Source: Anthoceros angustus (taxonomy: Eukaryota > Streptophyta > Anthocerotopsida > Anthocerotales > Anthocerotaceae). From it: DNA of 64,000 nucleotides. How positions within the stretch are numbered: the first letter of the stretch is position 1; every line of letters begins with the position of its first letter. This document shows, piece after piece, positions 23,661 through 35,689 of the stretch. The stretch spans positions 1,054,001 to 1,118,000 of the forward strand of contig MU008168.1 of assembly GCA_010909165.1 (NCBI GenBank), read 5' to 3'. The translations under genes and the position numbers were made by a program. A model generated the notes under the pieces. That model saw only the letters and a program-made list of their open reading frames with translations, ran no database searches and was not told where the DNA came from.

Positions 23661-25857
23661 GGGGCGACACCTACTTGGATACTTGGGAAGCAAGCTTAGA
23701 TTAGGCGGTTTCGTGTTTCAACCTAGGAAGTTGTTAAAAAGGGCTATATGCAAGGTTGAGGATAAATAGGGTATATTAGGAATAATAATCCATAAATATG
23801 TAAGGTGGTGTGGGGTGTTTATAACAAGTAGGGCTACTAAATCGAGGACGGTGGAAATAGTGCCACATGGCAAGGAATCAACGGTATATCAAGAGTTTTT
23901 GTCACTACCAAAGGCCATGCAAGCGGGTGTGTGAGTGGCACCTAGGAAGTGAGGAATCGCGAGGAAGAGCTTGGGCATGCAGGAAAGCTAGAGCAAGGAC
24001 TTGGTGGGAGCGGTGCCGTGTGTGTGCAAGGAGAAGGAGGTGTGCGTGCGTAAGGAGTTGTGTGTGAAGGATTTGAAACTGGTGAAGAGAGCAAGGGCGC
24101 TGATTTTGTGTGCCTAACCTTGCAAGTGAGGGATTTGGGCGTAAGGAGGTGTATGTTGTGAGGACATCAAGTTTGAGCTAGGTGGGATGTGGAGTGAAGA
24201 GGAAGTAAGTGGAAAAGTGAAGTTGCTCTCTTGGTGGATTTTGTGTGGCAGTGAAGAAAGCTTGCAATTGTGCGTGGGGCGGGGAGCCGGAGAAGAGCCC
24301 AACACATCCGGCGGTATATGGAAGGTAGAGGATGACTCGGAGGAGGAAGAGGAAGGCATGGAGCAAGATCCGCTCACGGGAGACCTTCTTGGTGGAGGCG
24401 TGGAGGCGGTAGGGCCATAAGAAGTGACCCTCGTCCGTAGGAGGTGTAGAGGGTGGCCCTACATCCGTAGGATCACCGAGGCGACGCATCTAGAGGTAAT
24501 TGAAGAGGGTGGTGGTAGCTTGGAGGCTGGGCTCATTGCTTGGGGAGACTTTTCTTTAGGAGGACAGGCATTAATGCTTGTCAACCCAGTGGGGTGTGAC
24601 TAGCTGGATAGGAATGTTGACAGAGCCATTAAGGCTCACATAGGTGAAGTTGCTAGAATAGAATTTCACCCAAGATGCTTGGATGTCGAACTTAAAAACG
24701 AGGATACACTAAAATAAGGAGTGAGGCGGTGCGGAGGGCGCGCCGAGGAGGCTGTGAGGACCTCCTACAAAAGGAGGGAGCTTGTGAAGTAAAATTATCG
24801 TGTCTTGCGCTCCCACTCATGAGTCCTTTGCTCCTTGTGAAGGAAGTTCGTGCGTGCAAGCTAACGTGGTCTGGTAGAGAGGGAGTTTGCGGTGAGTGCT
24901 TGGCGGAGAGCTCGCTCCTTGCGGCGCCTGCAGTTGCTCCTTGTGAATGGTTCTTTGTGAAATTGCTTTGCTTTGGGTGTGTGGCGATGCCCAAGGAACT
25001 CTCGGCTTGAGGGTAGACTACAGGAAAGACTCGGAGGTTCTCATTGTCGGTGCAAACTCATAGCAACCGCCCAAGGAAGAACTTGTTGGCTTGTAGGCGG
25101 ACCCAGGCGGTGCCGTGTGTGCAAGGGCGAGCTAGGGCCGGTGAGCTTGAAGTAAGGTTAGATTAGGAGGATGAGGAGTTGAGTTGAGGTGAGTGTATGT
25201 TGAGGAGAATGTGGAGCTGAATGTTGAGTAGAGGAGTAGGTAGAGATTAGGAGTAAGAAGAAGGCCCAAGTCGAGCCTAAGGGAGGGGTCCCAAATGCAC
25301 CAAACCGAGACCGGAAGCTAAGGTCTCAAAATCACGGGTGGAGAAGTCGCGCTACGTAGGGGGTCCCTGTGCGTGACGGTGGACCTATAGTCGTGGGGTG
25401 TGGACCTATAGTCGTGGGGTGTCGTTGTAGGTCCGTGGAGTGGTGGCGGAGCGGCGTCGAGGGTGAGTTGTGGTTGAGGTGTGCCAATTGTGGGAAGGCG
25501 ATGGGAAAGGAATAGTGGACGATCACGGGTGGTGAAGTCGCTGCAACGTAGGGGGTCCCTGTGGCCCGACCTACCGTGGGGTGTGGACCTATAGTCGTAG
25601 GGTGTCGTTGTAGGTCTAGAAGCGGTGATTGACGGAGCAGCACGGTGAGGCGTGGCTGCTGTATGTGGAGTGAGTTGAAGTTGCTCCAGCTGTGTGAGGG
25701 AGCTTGGGGGTGTGAAGAGGTGTGTGGTTTGTGCCTTGGATGCTGGTGACCTGACAAACAAGAGTCTCATGGGACGAAACCTATTGTACTTAGCGACAGT
25801 GGGATAAGTGTGGCCACTAGAGGGTGAATCTCGGAAGCCCCGGGTTTTCCTCCCACA

Positions 25858-25880
25858 TTTTTGGCGCGCCGTTGGGACTC
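25858..25880 (+). other. Damaged duplicate primer binding site
   Basis: TTTTTGGCGCGCCGTTGGGAC follows an LTR end (CCCACA). It is an altered version of the intact primer site at 26959 and marks the end of the first unit of the 1,117-bp duplication. Confidence 0.7.
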
Positions 25881-26954
25881 TTTGCTTTGGCAAGTCGGTA
25901 GTGGAAGAGGCATGAACATTGTTGAGAATCTCTAATCGGGGATGAGAAGAAGAAGTTTTATTGCGGGGCATAGAGAGGAGATCGCCGCTGATTTTTGCAA
26001 GTGGTGTGAGAGTTGCATGACGTGTAGAGGAAGAAGGCGAGAGAGAGCTCTTGCGGAGGAAGCTACATGTGCTAACATCTTCAAGGGTTCATGAGGAAGA
26101 AGAGGTAGTTTCTAAGAGCGGAGAAGGATGTGCTCACGGACAACAAGAGGAAGGAGGTTCTGTCTGGTGCAAACTCATAGCAACCGCCCAAGGAAGAACT
26201 TGTTGGCTTGTAGGCGGACCCAGGCTTGTCAAGGGCGAGCTAGGGCCGGTGAGCTTGAAGTAAGGTTAGATTAGGAGGATGAGGAGTTGAGTTGAGGTGA
26301 GTGTATGTTGAGGAGAATGTGGAGCTGAATGTTGAGTAGAGGAGTAGGTAGAGATTAGGAGTAAGAAGAAGGCCCAAGTCGAGCCTAAGGGAGGGGTCCC
26401 AAATCGCACTACCGGAAGGTCGGCTAAGGTCTCAAAATCACGGGTGGAGAAGTCGCTGCAACGTAGGGGGTCCCTGTAGACGGTGGACCTATAGTCGTGG
26501 GGTGTGGACCTACAGGATGTCGTTGTAGGTCCGTGGAGTGGTGATTGACGGAGGCGGCGGGAGTGGCCGCGCGAGTTGGTGGTTGAGGTGTGCCAATTGT
26601 GGGAAGGCGATGGGAAAGGAATAGTGGACGATCACGGGTGGTGAAGTCGCTGCAACGTAGGGGGTCCCATGTGCCGACCTCTACCGTGGGGTGTGGACCT
26701 ATAGTCGTGGGGTGTCGTTGTAGGTCTAGAAGCGGTGATTGACGGAGCAGCATGGTGAGGCGTGTGGTTGAGGTGAGTGAGTTGAGGTTGCTCCAGCTAT
26801 GTGAGGGAGCTTGGGGGTGTGAAGAGGTGTGTGGTTTGTGCCTTGGATGCTGGTGACCTGACAAACAAGACGAAACCTATTGTACTTAGCGATAGTGGGA
26901 TAAATGTGGTCACTAGAGGGTGAATCTCGGAAGCCCTGGGGTTTTCCTCCCACA

Positions 26955-28330
26955 TTTTTGGCGCCGTTGCCGGGGGACTCTTTGCTTTGGCAAGTTGGTA
27001 GTGGAAGAGGCATGAACATTGTTGAGAATCTCTAATCGGGGGATGAGAAGAAGAAGTTTTATTGCAGGCATAGAGAGGAGATTGCCCCCGCTGATTTTTG
27101 CAAGTGGTGTGAGAGTTGCATGACATGTAGAGGAAGAAGCTGAGGAGAGAGCTCTTGCGGAGGAAGCTACATGTGCTAACATCTTCAAGGGTTCTGTTGA
27201 GGAAGAAGAGGTAGTTTTCTAAGAGCAGGAGAAGGATGTGCTCACGGACAACAAGAGGAAGGAGGTTGTCGAGGAGTTCTTGACCGGTGAGGGTCAAGAA
27301 TTGAGCCAGTTAGTAATTTCGAGGGATTTGGAGGTCGAGCTAAGAATGCGAGCATGAGAGCGCTATTCTGCGTGGGGCGTTGGTTAGAAGAAAGAGCTTG
27401 AGAGTGGGCATATGTTGTTGCTTCCGCCCAAGATTTCATGAGGATGATGTCTAGGAGGAAGTGGAGGTCGTGCTCTTGACCAATGGATAGTTTATGGAGG
27501 CTAGGTGGTGGAGGGCTTTACTTTGAGGAAGAGGGCCCACCGAGGGGACATGCTCAAGGTTCTGTTGCCTTGACTGTGGTTGAGAGGAGAACTTGAATTC
27601 GAGCTTGGAGGGCTTGGATGCTTCTTTTGGCATCAAGGAGGAAGTAATTGACGCCATTGAGCAGGTTGTGTAGCTATTCGCTGGGAGATGTCTAAGGCCA
27701 TTGAAGAGCGGGCGAGTGCTTCCAATTTATTGTCGTGGAGTGTTCTTGTTGTATCGTGACGGGTTGGTACCGTGCTCAAGATGGGGTTGCCTATGTTGCG
27801 AGGAGTCAAGTGGAGGAGCTATCTCAAGGAGGTTGCTTCAAGTTGCATCTCGAGGCTTTGCTTTGTCTTGATAGGAGCAGATTGGAGATGGAAGACGACA
27901 AGGAACGAGGTGGGGAGAGAGTCACTTGAAGGAATTTGGAAGAAATTTGGGGAGGAATTGTGGATTGAAGTGGACATCTTAAGGGAGGAGTGACGACCAA
28001 AGCCTTGAAGAGAGGAATTGCAAGCTTTGGAAGTTGCTGCGAAGGATTATGTGGAAATTTGGTGGGAGGCTTGGGAGCATTCATGGCACATTTAGGAGCT
28101 CTGAGGTCTTGGAATTTGGAAGATGTCCCTTCCACAACATGCACAGACAACGAGATGGAGAGGTTGTGTTTCTGCAAGGAAGTGATGTTTTGTATTTTCA
28201 CGGGAAAGTGTACGTAGCTAGGGAATCTAACATGACAACCACTTGTCACTACGATGAATGGCTGGAAGGCGATGGAGTATCTACAATGGTAGGTTGTTTG
28301 CGGGGACGCAAACAAGTGAGGTGGGGAGTA
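26955..28330 (+). other. Internal region of the LTR element, non-coding
   Basis: About 1.38 kb between the LTRs. Open frames on both strands are short and show no CCHC box, RT, RNase H, integrase or protease motif. The last bases form a purine-rich tract immediately before the 3' LTR at 28331. Confidence 0.7.
26959..26976 (+). other. Primer binding site (tRNA-Asp type)
   Basis: TGGCGCCGTTGCCGGGGG lies 4 bp after the LTR end. It matches the TGGCGCCGTTGCCGGGGA motif widely seen in plant retroelements and is complementary to the 3' end of tRNA-Asp with one difference. Confidence 0.85.
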
Positions 28331-31300
28331 TGTGGAATATGAAAGTTTGGGCACTCCTACTTTTTGGATCAAAAGGATCAAACTAGAGCAAAACTAGAAA
28401 TGAGCGAGCAGGAGAGAATTGAAGTGAAGTGGAAGAGAATTGTCAAGATCTTGAGGCAATTTGTTGGAGAATGAGGAGTAGAGGGTGAAGGCAATTAAGC
28501 CAAGGAAGTAGCTTGAGGTTGCTGCACAAGCTGATGATCTTCGCAGGCAAAGGCCGATTATTGGGGACCACCACCAAGTTTGAGGAAGGCAAAGTAATTT
28601 GCCACATGTGTGGAAGAAGTGAGACATGGCGGTGCTCATATTGCTGAGATTTTGCAGTAAGGAGGACTGCTAGGTAGAGATGTGTGGCAAGGGTTGCTGC
28701 AGGAAGATGGGCCAAGTGCCCGTAATGGTGGAATTGTGCAGGATCTGTTGCGGGGCTCTAGGTTGGGAGCTCAGCATGCGAGAGAGGAGCAGCAATTGGT
28801 GCAAGGATGGGAGCGAGGAGCTCATGTTGAGGGTGAGCAGCCACAAGGGTTGCAAGAGGAGGCCATGGCGGTGCCGAGGCACGTGGAAGTGCTCTCAGTG
28901 GAGTCACGATGTGAGGATGGCATGATATGGTCGTGTGTTGAACTAGGAAAGGCCATGGTAGAGCACTCACGGCAGGCTGAATTTGTAGCTGGGCTGCAAG
29001 ATGGAGGTGTGGCCAAACCATAGGAAGGCGGTGTTGCGGTGGGCAACATGGTGAAGGATCACAACGGCGTGCATCATGACGGCGGAATTTGCGGTGGGGC
29101 TGCAAGTCAAAGTGAAGGGAGGCCGTTGTGGTGGCCGAGGAGAAATGGATAGCAAGGAGGGTTGATACGAGATGTTGTGAGGCGTGAGAAGTTCACCGAG
29201 GATAAGTTCATTTTATTCTTGATGAGTGTTATGCACAAGCCAATTGGGTGTGTTGGACAATGGAATGTAAGAACTCCAGTTAAGCGTCCTAGGGGTGGAT
29301 CGATCGGATGGGGCACCTTTTGTGTGAGGTGTTTCAACTTATTATATTTGAAGTCACATGAGAGCCCTACGAGTAGGTGTAGGGTGATAGTTGGCCCTAC
29401 AAGAATGGAGGGGCTCATGGTGTGAAGGGAGGTGCATAGGGTGTCAGGTGAGGTGGGATGGTGTGGGATGGTAGTGGACGTGGCATGGGAGGTGTGGGAT
29501 GGTGTGGGATGGTAGTGGACGTGGGGCATGGCACTCCCCGTAGGAGGGAGGTGCACCCTACGGAGGAGGTGCACCTACGTGGAGGCGGTGAAGGAGGTGC
29601 ACTCTATGTATGTATGTATGTATTCATGTATTCATGTATTCATGTATATGGGTAGGACGGTGCGTGTCCATAAGTAGGGGCACCTTGTCCCTACAGGTAG
29701 GAACAAGTAGGGGATAGAGATGCGGTGGTATGTAGGGTGACCGGTGGCCCTACATGGGTAGGATGTAGGGTGAGGTCTCCCTACGGGGTAGTTAGGTAGG
29801 TAGATGGGTAGGGTGAGAGTGTCTCCTCCCTGTAGGGAGAAGTGAGGTCTCCCTCATTGGGCGGAGTGGGGGTGCGACACCTACTTGGATACTTGGGAAG
29901 CAAGACTTTCAACCTAGGAAGTTGTAAAGAGGCTGTATATACAAGGTTGAGGATAAATAGGGTATATTAGGAATAATAATCCATAAATATGTGGGGTAGT
30001 GTAGGGTGTTTATAACAAGTAGGGCTACTAAATCGAGGAGTGGAAATAGTGCCACATGGCAGGAATCACGGTATCAAGAGCTTGTCACTACAGGGCCATG
30101 CAAGCGGGGTGTGTAGGGAGTGGCACCTAGGAATCTGTGAGGAATCGCGAGCTTGGGCATGCAGGAAAGCTAGAGCAAGGACTTGGTGGGAGCGGTGCCG
30201 TGTGTGTGCAAGGAGAAGGAGGTGTGCGTGCATAAGGAGTTGTGTGTGAAGGGATTTGAAGCACAGTGAAGAGAGCAAGGCGCTGATTTTTGTGTGTGGA
30301 CCTTGCAAGTGAGGGATTTGGGCGCGTAAGGAGGTGTATGTTGTGAGGACATCAAGTTTGAGCTAGGTGGGGCTGGAGTGAAGAGGAAGTAAGTGGAAAA
30401 GGGGTGAAGTTGCTCTCTTGGTGGATTTGTGTGGCGAGTGAAAGCTTGCAATTATGCGCGTACAAGGCACCGGGGAGCGGGAGAAGAGCCCAACATCCGA
30501 GGTATATGGAAGGCCGTGAGGATGACTCGGAGGAGGAAGAGGAAGGCATGGAGCAAGATCCGCTCACGGAGACCTTCTTGTGGAGGCGTGGAGGCGGTAG
30601 GGCCATAAGAAGTGACCCTACGTAGGAGAGGTGTAGAGGGTGGCCCTACATCCGTAGGATCACCAGGCGGTGCGACGGCATCTAGAGGTAATTGAAGAGG
30701 TGGTGGTAGCTTGGAGGCGTGGGCTCATTGCTTGGGGAGACTTTTCTTTAGGAGGACAGCATTAATGCTTGTCAACCCGAGGGGTGTTGACTAGCTGGAT
30801 AGGAATGTTGAGAGCCATTAAGGCTCACATAGGTAGAATTTGCTAGAATAGAATTTCACCCAAGATGCTTGGATGTCGAACTTAAAATCGTGAGGATACA
30901 CTAAAATAAGGAGTGAGGCGGTGCCGGAGGCGCGGAGGTATGTGAGGACCTCCCTATAAAGGAGGGAGCTTGTGAAGTAAAATTATCGTGTCTTGCGCTC
31001 CCAAACTCATGAGTCCTTTGCTCCTTGTGAAGGAAGTTCGTGCTGCAAGCTAACGTGGCGTCCGGTAGAGGGAGTTTGCGGTGGTCGGAGTGCTTGGCGG
31101 AGGCTCGCTCTTGCGGGCGCCTCTGCAGTTGCTCCTTGTGAATGGTTCTTTGTGAAATTGCTTTGCTTTGGGTGTGTGGCGATGCCCAAGGAACTCTCGG
31201 CTTGAGGGTAGACTACAGGAAAGACTCGGAGGTTCTCATTGTCAGTGCAAACTCATAGCAACTGCCCAAGGAAGAACTTGTTGGCTTGTAGGCGGACCCA

Positions 31301-32052
31301 GGCGGTTGTCGTAAGGCGAGCTAGGGCTTGAAGCTTGAAAGGTTAGATTAGGAGGATGAGGAGTTGAGTTGAGGTGAGTGTATGTTGAGGAGAATGTGGA
31401 GCTGAATGTTGAGTAGAGGAGTAGGTAGAGATTAGGAGTAAGAAGAAGGCCCAAGTCGAGCCTAAGGGAGGGTCCCAAATGCACCAAACCGAGGGCGGAA
31501 GGGGCTAAGGTCTCAAAATCACGGGGTGGTGAAGTCGCGTTGCAGCGTAGGGGGTCCCTTGAGCGGTGGACCTACCGGTGGCGGGACCTGTTGGGATGTC
31601 GTTGTAGGTCTAGAAGCGGTGATTGACGGAGGCGGTCAGGAGTGGCGCGCTGCTGTCGAGTTGGTGGTTGAGGTGTGCCAATTGTGGGAAGGCGATGGGA
31701 AAGGAATAGTGGGCGATCACGGGGTGGTGAAGTCGCGTTGCAGCGTAGGGGGTCCCGTGTGGCCGGACCTCTACCGTGGGGTGTGGACCTATAGTCGTAG
31801 GGTGTCGTTGTAGGTCTAGAAGCGGTGATTGTGGAGGCGGCATGGTGAGGCGTGGCATGCGTGGAGTGAGTTGAAGTTGCTCCAGTGTGAGGGAGCTTGG
31901 GGGTGTGAAGAGGCGTGTGGTTTGTGCCTTGGATCTTTGGTGACCTGACAAACAAGAGTCTCATGGGACGAAACCTATTGTACTTAGCGACAGTGGGATA
32001 AGTGTGGCCACTAGAGGGTGAATCTCGGAAGCCCCGGGGTTTTCCTCCCACA
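28331..32052 (+). repeat. 3' LTR
   Basis: Long terminal repeat of 3,722 bp, homologous throughout to 21878-26954 apart from the internal duplication. A TATA box (CCTATAAAGG, about 30953-30962) sits some 1.1 kb before the end, which suggests a long U3 and a U5 region that overlaps the duplicated part of the 5' copy. Confidence 0.82.
30953..30962 (+). promoter_or_regulatory. Candidate LTR TATA box
   Basis: CCTATAAAGG lies in a conserved stretch of the LTR. The 5' LTR has CCTACAAAAGG at the same place, so its own promoter may be weakened. No transcript evidence is available. Confidence 0.45.
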
Positions 32053-32057
32053 ACAAC
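32053..32057 (+). repeat. Target site duplication, right (ACAAC)
   Basis: ACAAC immediately after the 3' LTR end, matching 21873-21877. The following bases TCAGGGAGAGTCAGTGGAG would continue the interrupted Roco reading frame to a stop after nine codons. Confidence 0.85.
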
Positions 32058-32079
32058 TCAGGGAGAGTCAGTGGAGCAT

Positions 32080-32786
32080 TGCAGTGAACATGTAAATTCT
32101 GACGTTGAGTTTCATAGCACCTCAGTTTGGGCAGCTGGATGCAGCAAATAGGACAAGAAGCTTGATATTGCATTTGCTGTCAGCTGACTGGAGAACATGT
32201 TTGTGCAAAGCGGTCTAGTGGGGGATCATAGGGTGCTTGACGGGCTGCCCACAAATATGCTCTTCCTTTGAAGTGTCGTCTGTGAAGTATGGCAACATTC
32301 GTTCTCAACAGATTCTTTCTCGCGAAAGGTGCTCTTGGAGCCCATACTATATTTCTTTTGGGCACAGCCTGGGGTACTTGAGAGCATTGCGGTGAACTGC
32401 CTTCTCTTCTGGCATCAATCTCAGACATGTATTGGCAGGAGAACTCCACAGATCAACAAGGCGATAAGAGAGCGGAATGAAAACATGAATGCATCGGGGA
32501 AGAGATCGCTCGAGACAAGCTTTAGGTTGTCCTTTTATTCCCGTCATGGCGATATCCAAATCGGATCCACCCCCTTTATCATTGTCCAATTCCCTACTTG
32601 GGGATCACACACCAGCTCAATTTTGCTGGACTAGGGTCCGTCACGGGCACACAAGCGATGGGCACAGGCAGGTGAGCGTGTGCTTAGCTTTTATTCCAGC
32701 AAGTAGATATTCCAGATACATGGCAACTTGGCACACTACACTAATCACATTTTGTGCACTAACTTAGTGTATTATCAATCCTAACA
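32080..32786 (-). repeat. Copia LTR, copy 1 (end not fixed)
   Basis: Minus-strand sequence begins TGTTAGGATTGATAATACAC after a purine-rich stretch (CGAACGAGAG). It is repeated at about 33523-34229 by the tandem duplication. The distal end could not be fixed because the other LTR of the element is missing. Confidence 0.5.
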
Positions 32787-33330
32787 CTCTCGTTCGGACA
32801 CAAGTTAGACAAGCCCAAGTCTTTGCATATAGCGTCTGAGCTTCTCAGTAATAAGGGGCTTCGTTAAGGCTTCTGCAGGCATCTCCAGAGTGCTGCAGAC
32901 GTCAAGTGTTATTTCTTTACCTTCAAGTTTCTCCCTTAAAGAAGTGATGATGAATCTCCATGTGTTTGCTCCTCGCATTGAATATTAGATGGCACTTTGG
33001 CCATCACTGAAAATGAGGGTAGGCCCAACCTTTCGTTGACGAGTGTCTCTCAACAACTGTCGCAGCCACAAACCCTCCTTGGCCACAAAGCCTCCTTGAT
33101 AGCTTCTATTGCTGCCAAGTATTCTGCTTCCATAGAGGACAATGCGACTTTAGGCTGCCGCATGCTTTGTTAGAAAATGGCACCACCATTCATCAACATG
33201 AATAAGTATCTAGTAGTTGACCTCCATGTGTCACGATCCACCCGATATGTGAATTCCTCAAGTTTCACCATGCCATTCCTACCTCCTCCACACCTTAACT
33301 TAAGATTTTTGTCCTTATAGATATTATGAC
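32787..33330 (-). pseudogene. Ty1/copia RNase H remnant, copy 1
   Basis: Minus-strand translation in several frames gives copia RNase H motifs: DTWRSTTRYLFMLMNGGAIF, VALSSMEAEYLAAIEAIKEA, and the end KHMEIHHHFLREK...ALTKPL. Frame breaks are numerous. A likely copia LTR start (TGTTAGGATTGATAATACAC, minus strand) follows at 32786. Confidence 0.85.
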
Positions 33331-33427
33331 ACCCTCTTAGCACCATCGGGCGCTCCCTTAGGTTCTCCAAGTCTTGGGCTTAACACCTCTTTGCGACCAT
33401 CCAATGGCGCTCCTTGGGTTCTCCAAG

Positions 33428-34884
33428 TACTTAGCGGCGATTGGGATAAGTGTGGCCACTAGAGGTGAATCTCGGAGGTTTTCCTCCCACAACAACTCAG
33501 GGAGAGTCAGTGGAGCATTGCAGTGAACATGTAAATTCTGACGTTGAGTTTCATAGCACCTCAGTTTGGGCAGCTGGATGCAGCAAATAGGACAAGAAGC
33601 TTGATATTGCATTTGCTGTCAGCTGACTGGAGAACATGTTTGTGCAAAACAGGTCTCGTACTTGGGGATCATAGGGTGCTTGACAGGCTGCCCACAAATA
33701 TGCTCTTCCTTTGAAGTGTCGTCTGTGAAGTATGGCAACATTCGTTCTCATGATTCTTTCTGAAGGTGCTCTTGGAGCCCATACTATGGCCTTGTGGGCA
33801 CGGGGCTGAGCTACGAGGAAGCCATTCTTGGAACTGCCTTCTCTTCGCATCAATCTCAGACATGTATTGGCAGGAGAACTCCTGAATCCCAGCAAGACGA
33901 TAAAGAGGTTGAAACGGGACAGAAAACATAGGAAGAGGTACGCCCAGGGAAGAGATCGCTCGAGACAAGCTTTAGGTTGTCCTTTTATTCCCGTCATGGC
34001 GATATCCAAATCGGATCCACCCCCTTTATCATTGTCCAATTCCCTACTTGGGGATCACACACCAGCTCAATTTCTTTGGACTGTAAAATCCGCACCTGGC
34101 GATGGGCACGAGGCGGTGGCGTGTGCTTAGCTTTTATTCCAGCAAGTAGATATTCCAGATACATGGCAACTTGGCACACTACACTAATCACATTTTGTGC
34201 ACTAACTTAGTGTATTATCAATCCTAACACTCTCGTTCGGACACAAGTTAGACAAGCCCAAGTCTTTGCATATAGCGTCGAGCCTTCGAATAAGGGGCTT
34301 CGTTAAGGCTTCTGCAGGCATCTCCAGAGTGCTGCAGACGTCAAGTGTTATTTCTTTACCTTCAAGTTTCTCCCTTAAAGAAGTGATGATGAATCTCCAT
34401 GTGTTTGCTCCTCGCATTGAATATTAGATGGCACTTTGGCCATCACTGAAAATGAGGGTAGGCCCAACCTTTCGTTGACGAGTGTCTCTCAACAACTGTC
34501 GCAGCCACAAACCCTCCTTGGCCACAAAGCCTCCTTGATAGCTTCTATTGCAGCCAAGTATTCTGCTTCCATAGAGGACAATGCGACTTTAGGCTGCCGC
34601 ATGCTTTGTTAGAAAATGGCACCACCATTCATCAACATGAATAAGTATCTAGTAGTTGACCTCCATGTGTCACGATCCCCACCCCAGTCGGCATATGTGA
34701 ATTCCTCAAGTTTCACCATGCCATTCCTACCTCCTCCACACCTTAACTTAAGATTTTTTGTCCTTATAGATATTATGACACCCTCTTAGCAGCCATCCAG
34801 TGGCGCTCCCTTAGGTTCTCCAAGTACTGGGCTTAACACCCTCTTTGCAGCCATCCAATGGCGCTCCCTTGGGTTCTCCAAGTA
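33428..34884. repeat. Tandem duplication, unit 2
   Basis: Second copy of the segment, starting TACTTAGCGGCGATTGGG. It repeats the LTR tail, the ACAACTCAGGGAGAG flank, the copia LTR and the RNase H remnant, with many small indels relative to unit 1. Confidence 0.75.
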
Positions 34885-35685
34885 CTAGGCTTAAAGCTCC
34901 CATTGAAGCATACATGTCACGCCTGGTAGCTAGCATCAAATACGTTAAGTAACCAACTAGCTTATTGGCTTAAAGCTCCCACTGAAGCATATATGACATC
35001 TTCTTAGACAAATCTCTCATTAGGAATCATCGGGGTGCTCATACATTTGCAATTTACGAGCCCAAACTTTTCAAGTAAGTTGGCCACATGCCTCTCTTGC
35101 CCTAGGTGAATCTCCCTTGTTTCTCTGTTAAAGGACAATGATTGCTTTGCTTTCAGCTTTGCAATCAAGTTCATATCATTGCTCGCTAAGATGAAATTAG
35201 CACAAAGGATATCAACACATACTTCACGTAAACGTTATGATCAGATCACTTCTCACAAATCCTTCTACCTTGAAAAAGAGATAAATCAGCAAGTACCGTT
35301 GATGTGATGACTGTTTAAGCCCATAGATGCACTTCTTCAGCTTCAATACATACCTTTCTCGTCCTTTCACCACATACAGCTTCGGCTGTCATATAAATCT
35401 CTGTAAGTCTCCATGTAAAAATGCCATAGTGTCGTCCATCTCTTAAAGCTCCAAGTCTTACTCAGCAGCCAAAGGTAACAGAGTTCAAATTGATGTCAAC
35501 TTTGCAACCGGAGAGAAGATTTCGTTATAGCCAACTCCTTCTATGTTCGCATATCTTTTGCAACGAGCCTCGCTACCTCCTTTTTCGGTCCAAGAAGCTC
35601 CCGACAAAGTTAGGGCAACTGGCAACCGAAGGAATCCAAAATGCGGCGAAGCTATTTTTCTCGGCAGGCATCCCAACCTAGAGTC
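34230..35685 (-). pseudogene. Ty1/copia RT-RNase H remnant, copy 2 (longer)
   Basis: Same RNase H remnant as at 32.8-33.3 kb, continued upstream by reverse-transcriptase sequence. Minus-strand ORF 35676-35485 contains YANIEGVGYNEIFSPVAKLT, the hallmark entry to copia RT. Further pieces at 35160-34930 resemble the region between RT and RNase H. Integrase and gag are absent, so the element is truncated. The LTR start is at 34229. Confidence 0.85.
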
Positions 35686-35689
35686 GTCC

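Larger units (their letters stand above)
21878..26954 (+). repeat. 5' LTR with internal tandem duplication
   Basis: Long terminal repeat of 5,077 bp. It exceeds the 3' copy because a 1,117-bp segment (from GGTGCAAACTCATAGC at 25049) is repeated from 26166. The first duplicate carries an LTR end (CCCACA, near 25857), a damaged primer site and about 300 bp of leader before the second begins. The TATA box present in the 3' LTR is changed here (CCTACAAAAGG near 24766). Confidence 0.8.
21878..32052 (+). mobile_element. LTR retrotransposon derivative with giant LTRs (LARD-like)
   Basis: Two long direct repeats, 21878-26954 and 28331-32052, both start TGTGGAATATGAAAG and end TTCCTCCCACA. They are flanked by the ACAAC duplication. 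A primer binding site follows the first repeat and a purine tract (GAGGTGGGGAG) precedes the second. The internal region of about 1.38 kb has no gag, protease, reverse transcriptase or integrase reading frame, so the element must depend on enzymes from a related partner. The primer site fits tRNA-Asp, as used by plant Ty3/gypsy Tat/Athila-type elements, so that lineage is inferred. Total length is about 10.2 kb. The LTRs are clearly homologous along their length but carry many small indels. Confidence 0.85.
31981..33427. repeat. Tandem duplication, unit 1
   Basis: A 1,447-bp segment running from the tail of the 3' LTR (TACTTAGCGACAGTGGG) through a copia LTR and RNase H remnant to CTCCAAGTACT. 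It is followed directly by a second copy. The junction shares the bases AAGTACTT with both ends, a microhomology. Confidence 0.75.

Noticed and set aside
22762-28381. Many open frames on both strands between 22 and 32 kb as genes
   Set aside because: They recur in both LTRs with frameshifting indels and have skewed, repetitive composition; they are chance frames in LTR DNA.
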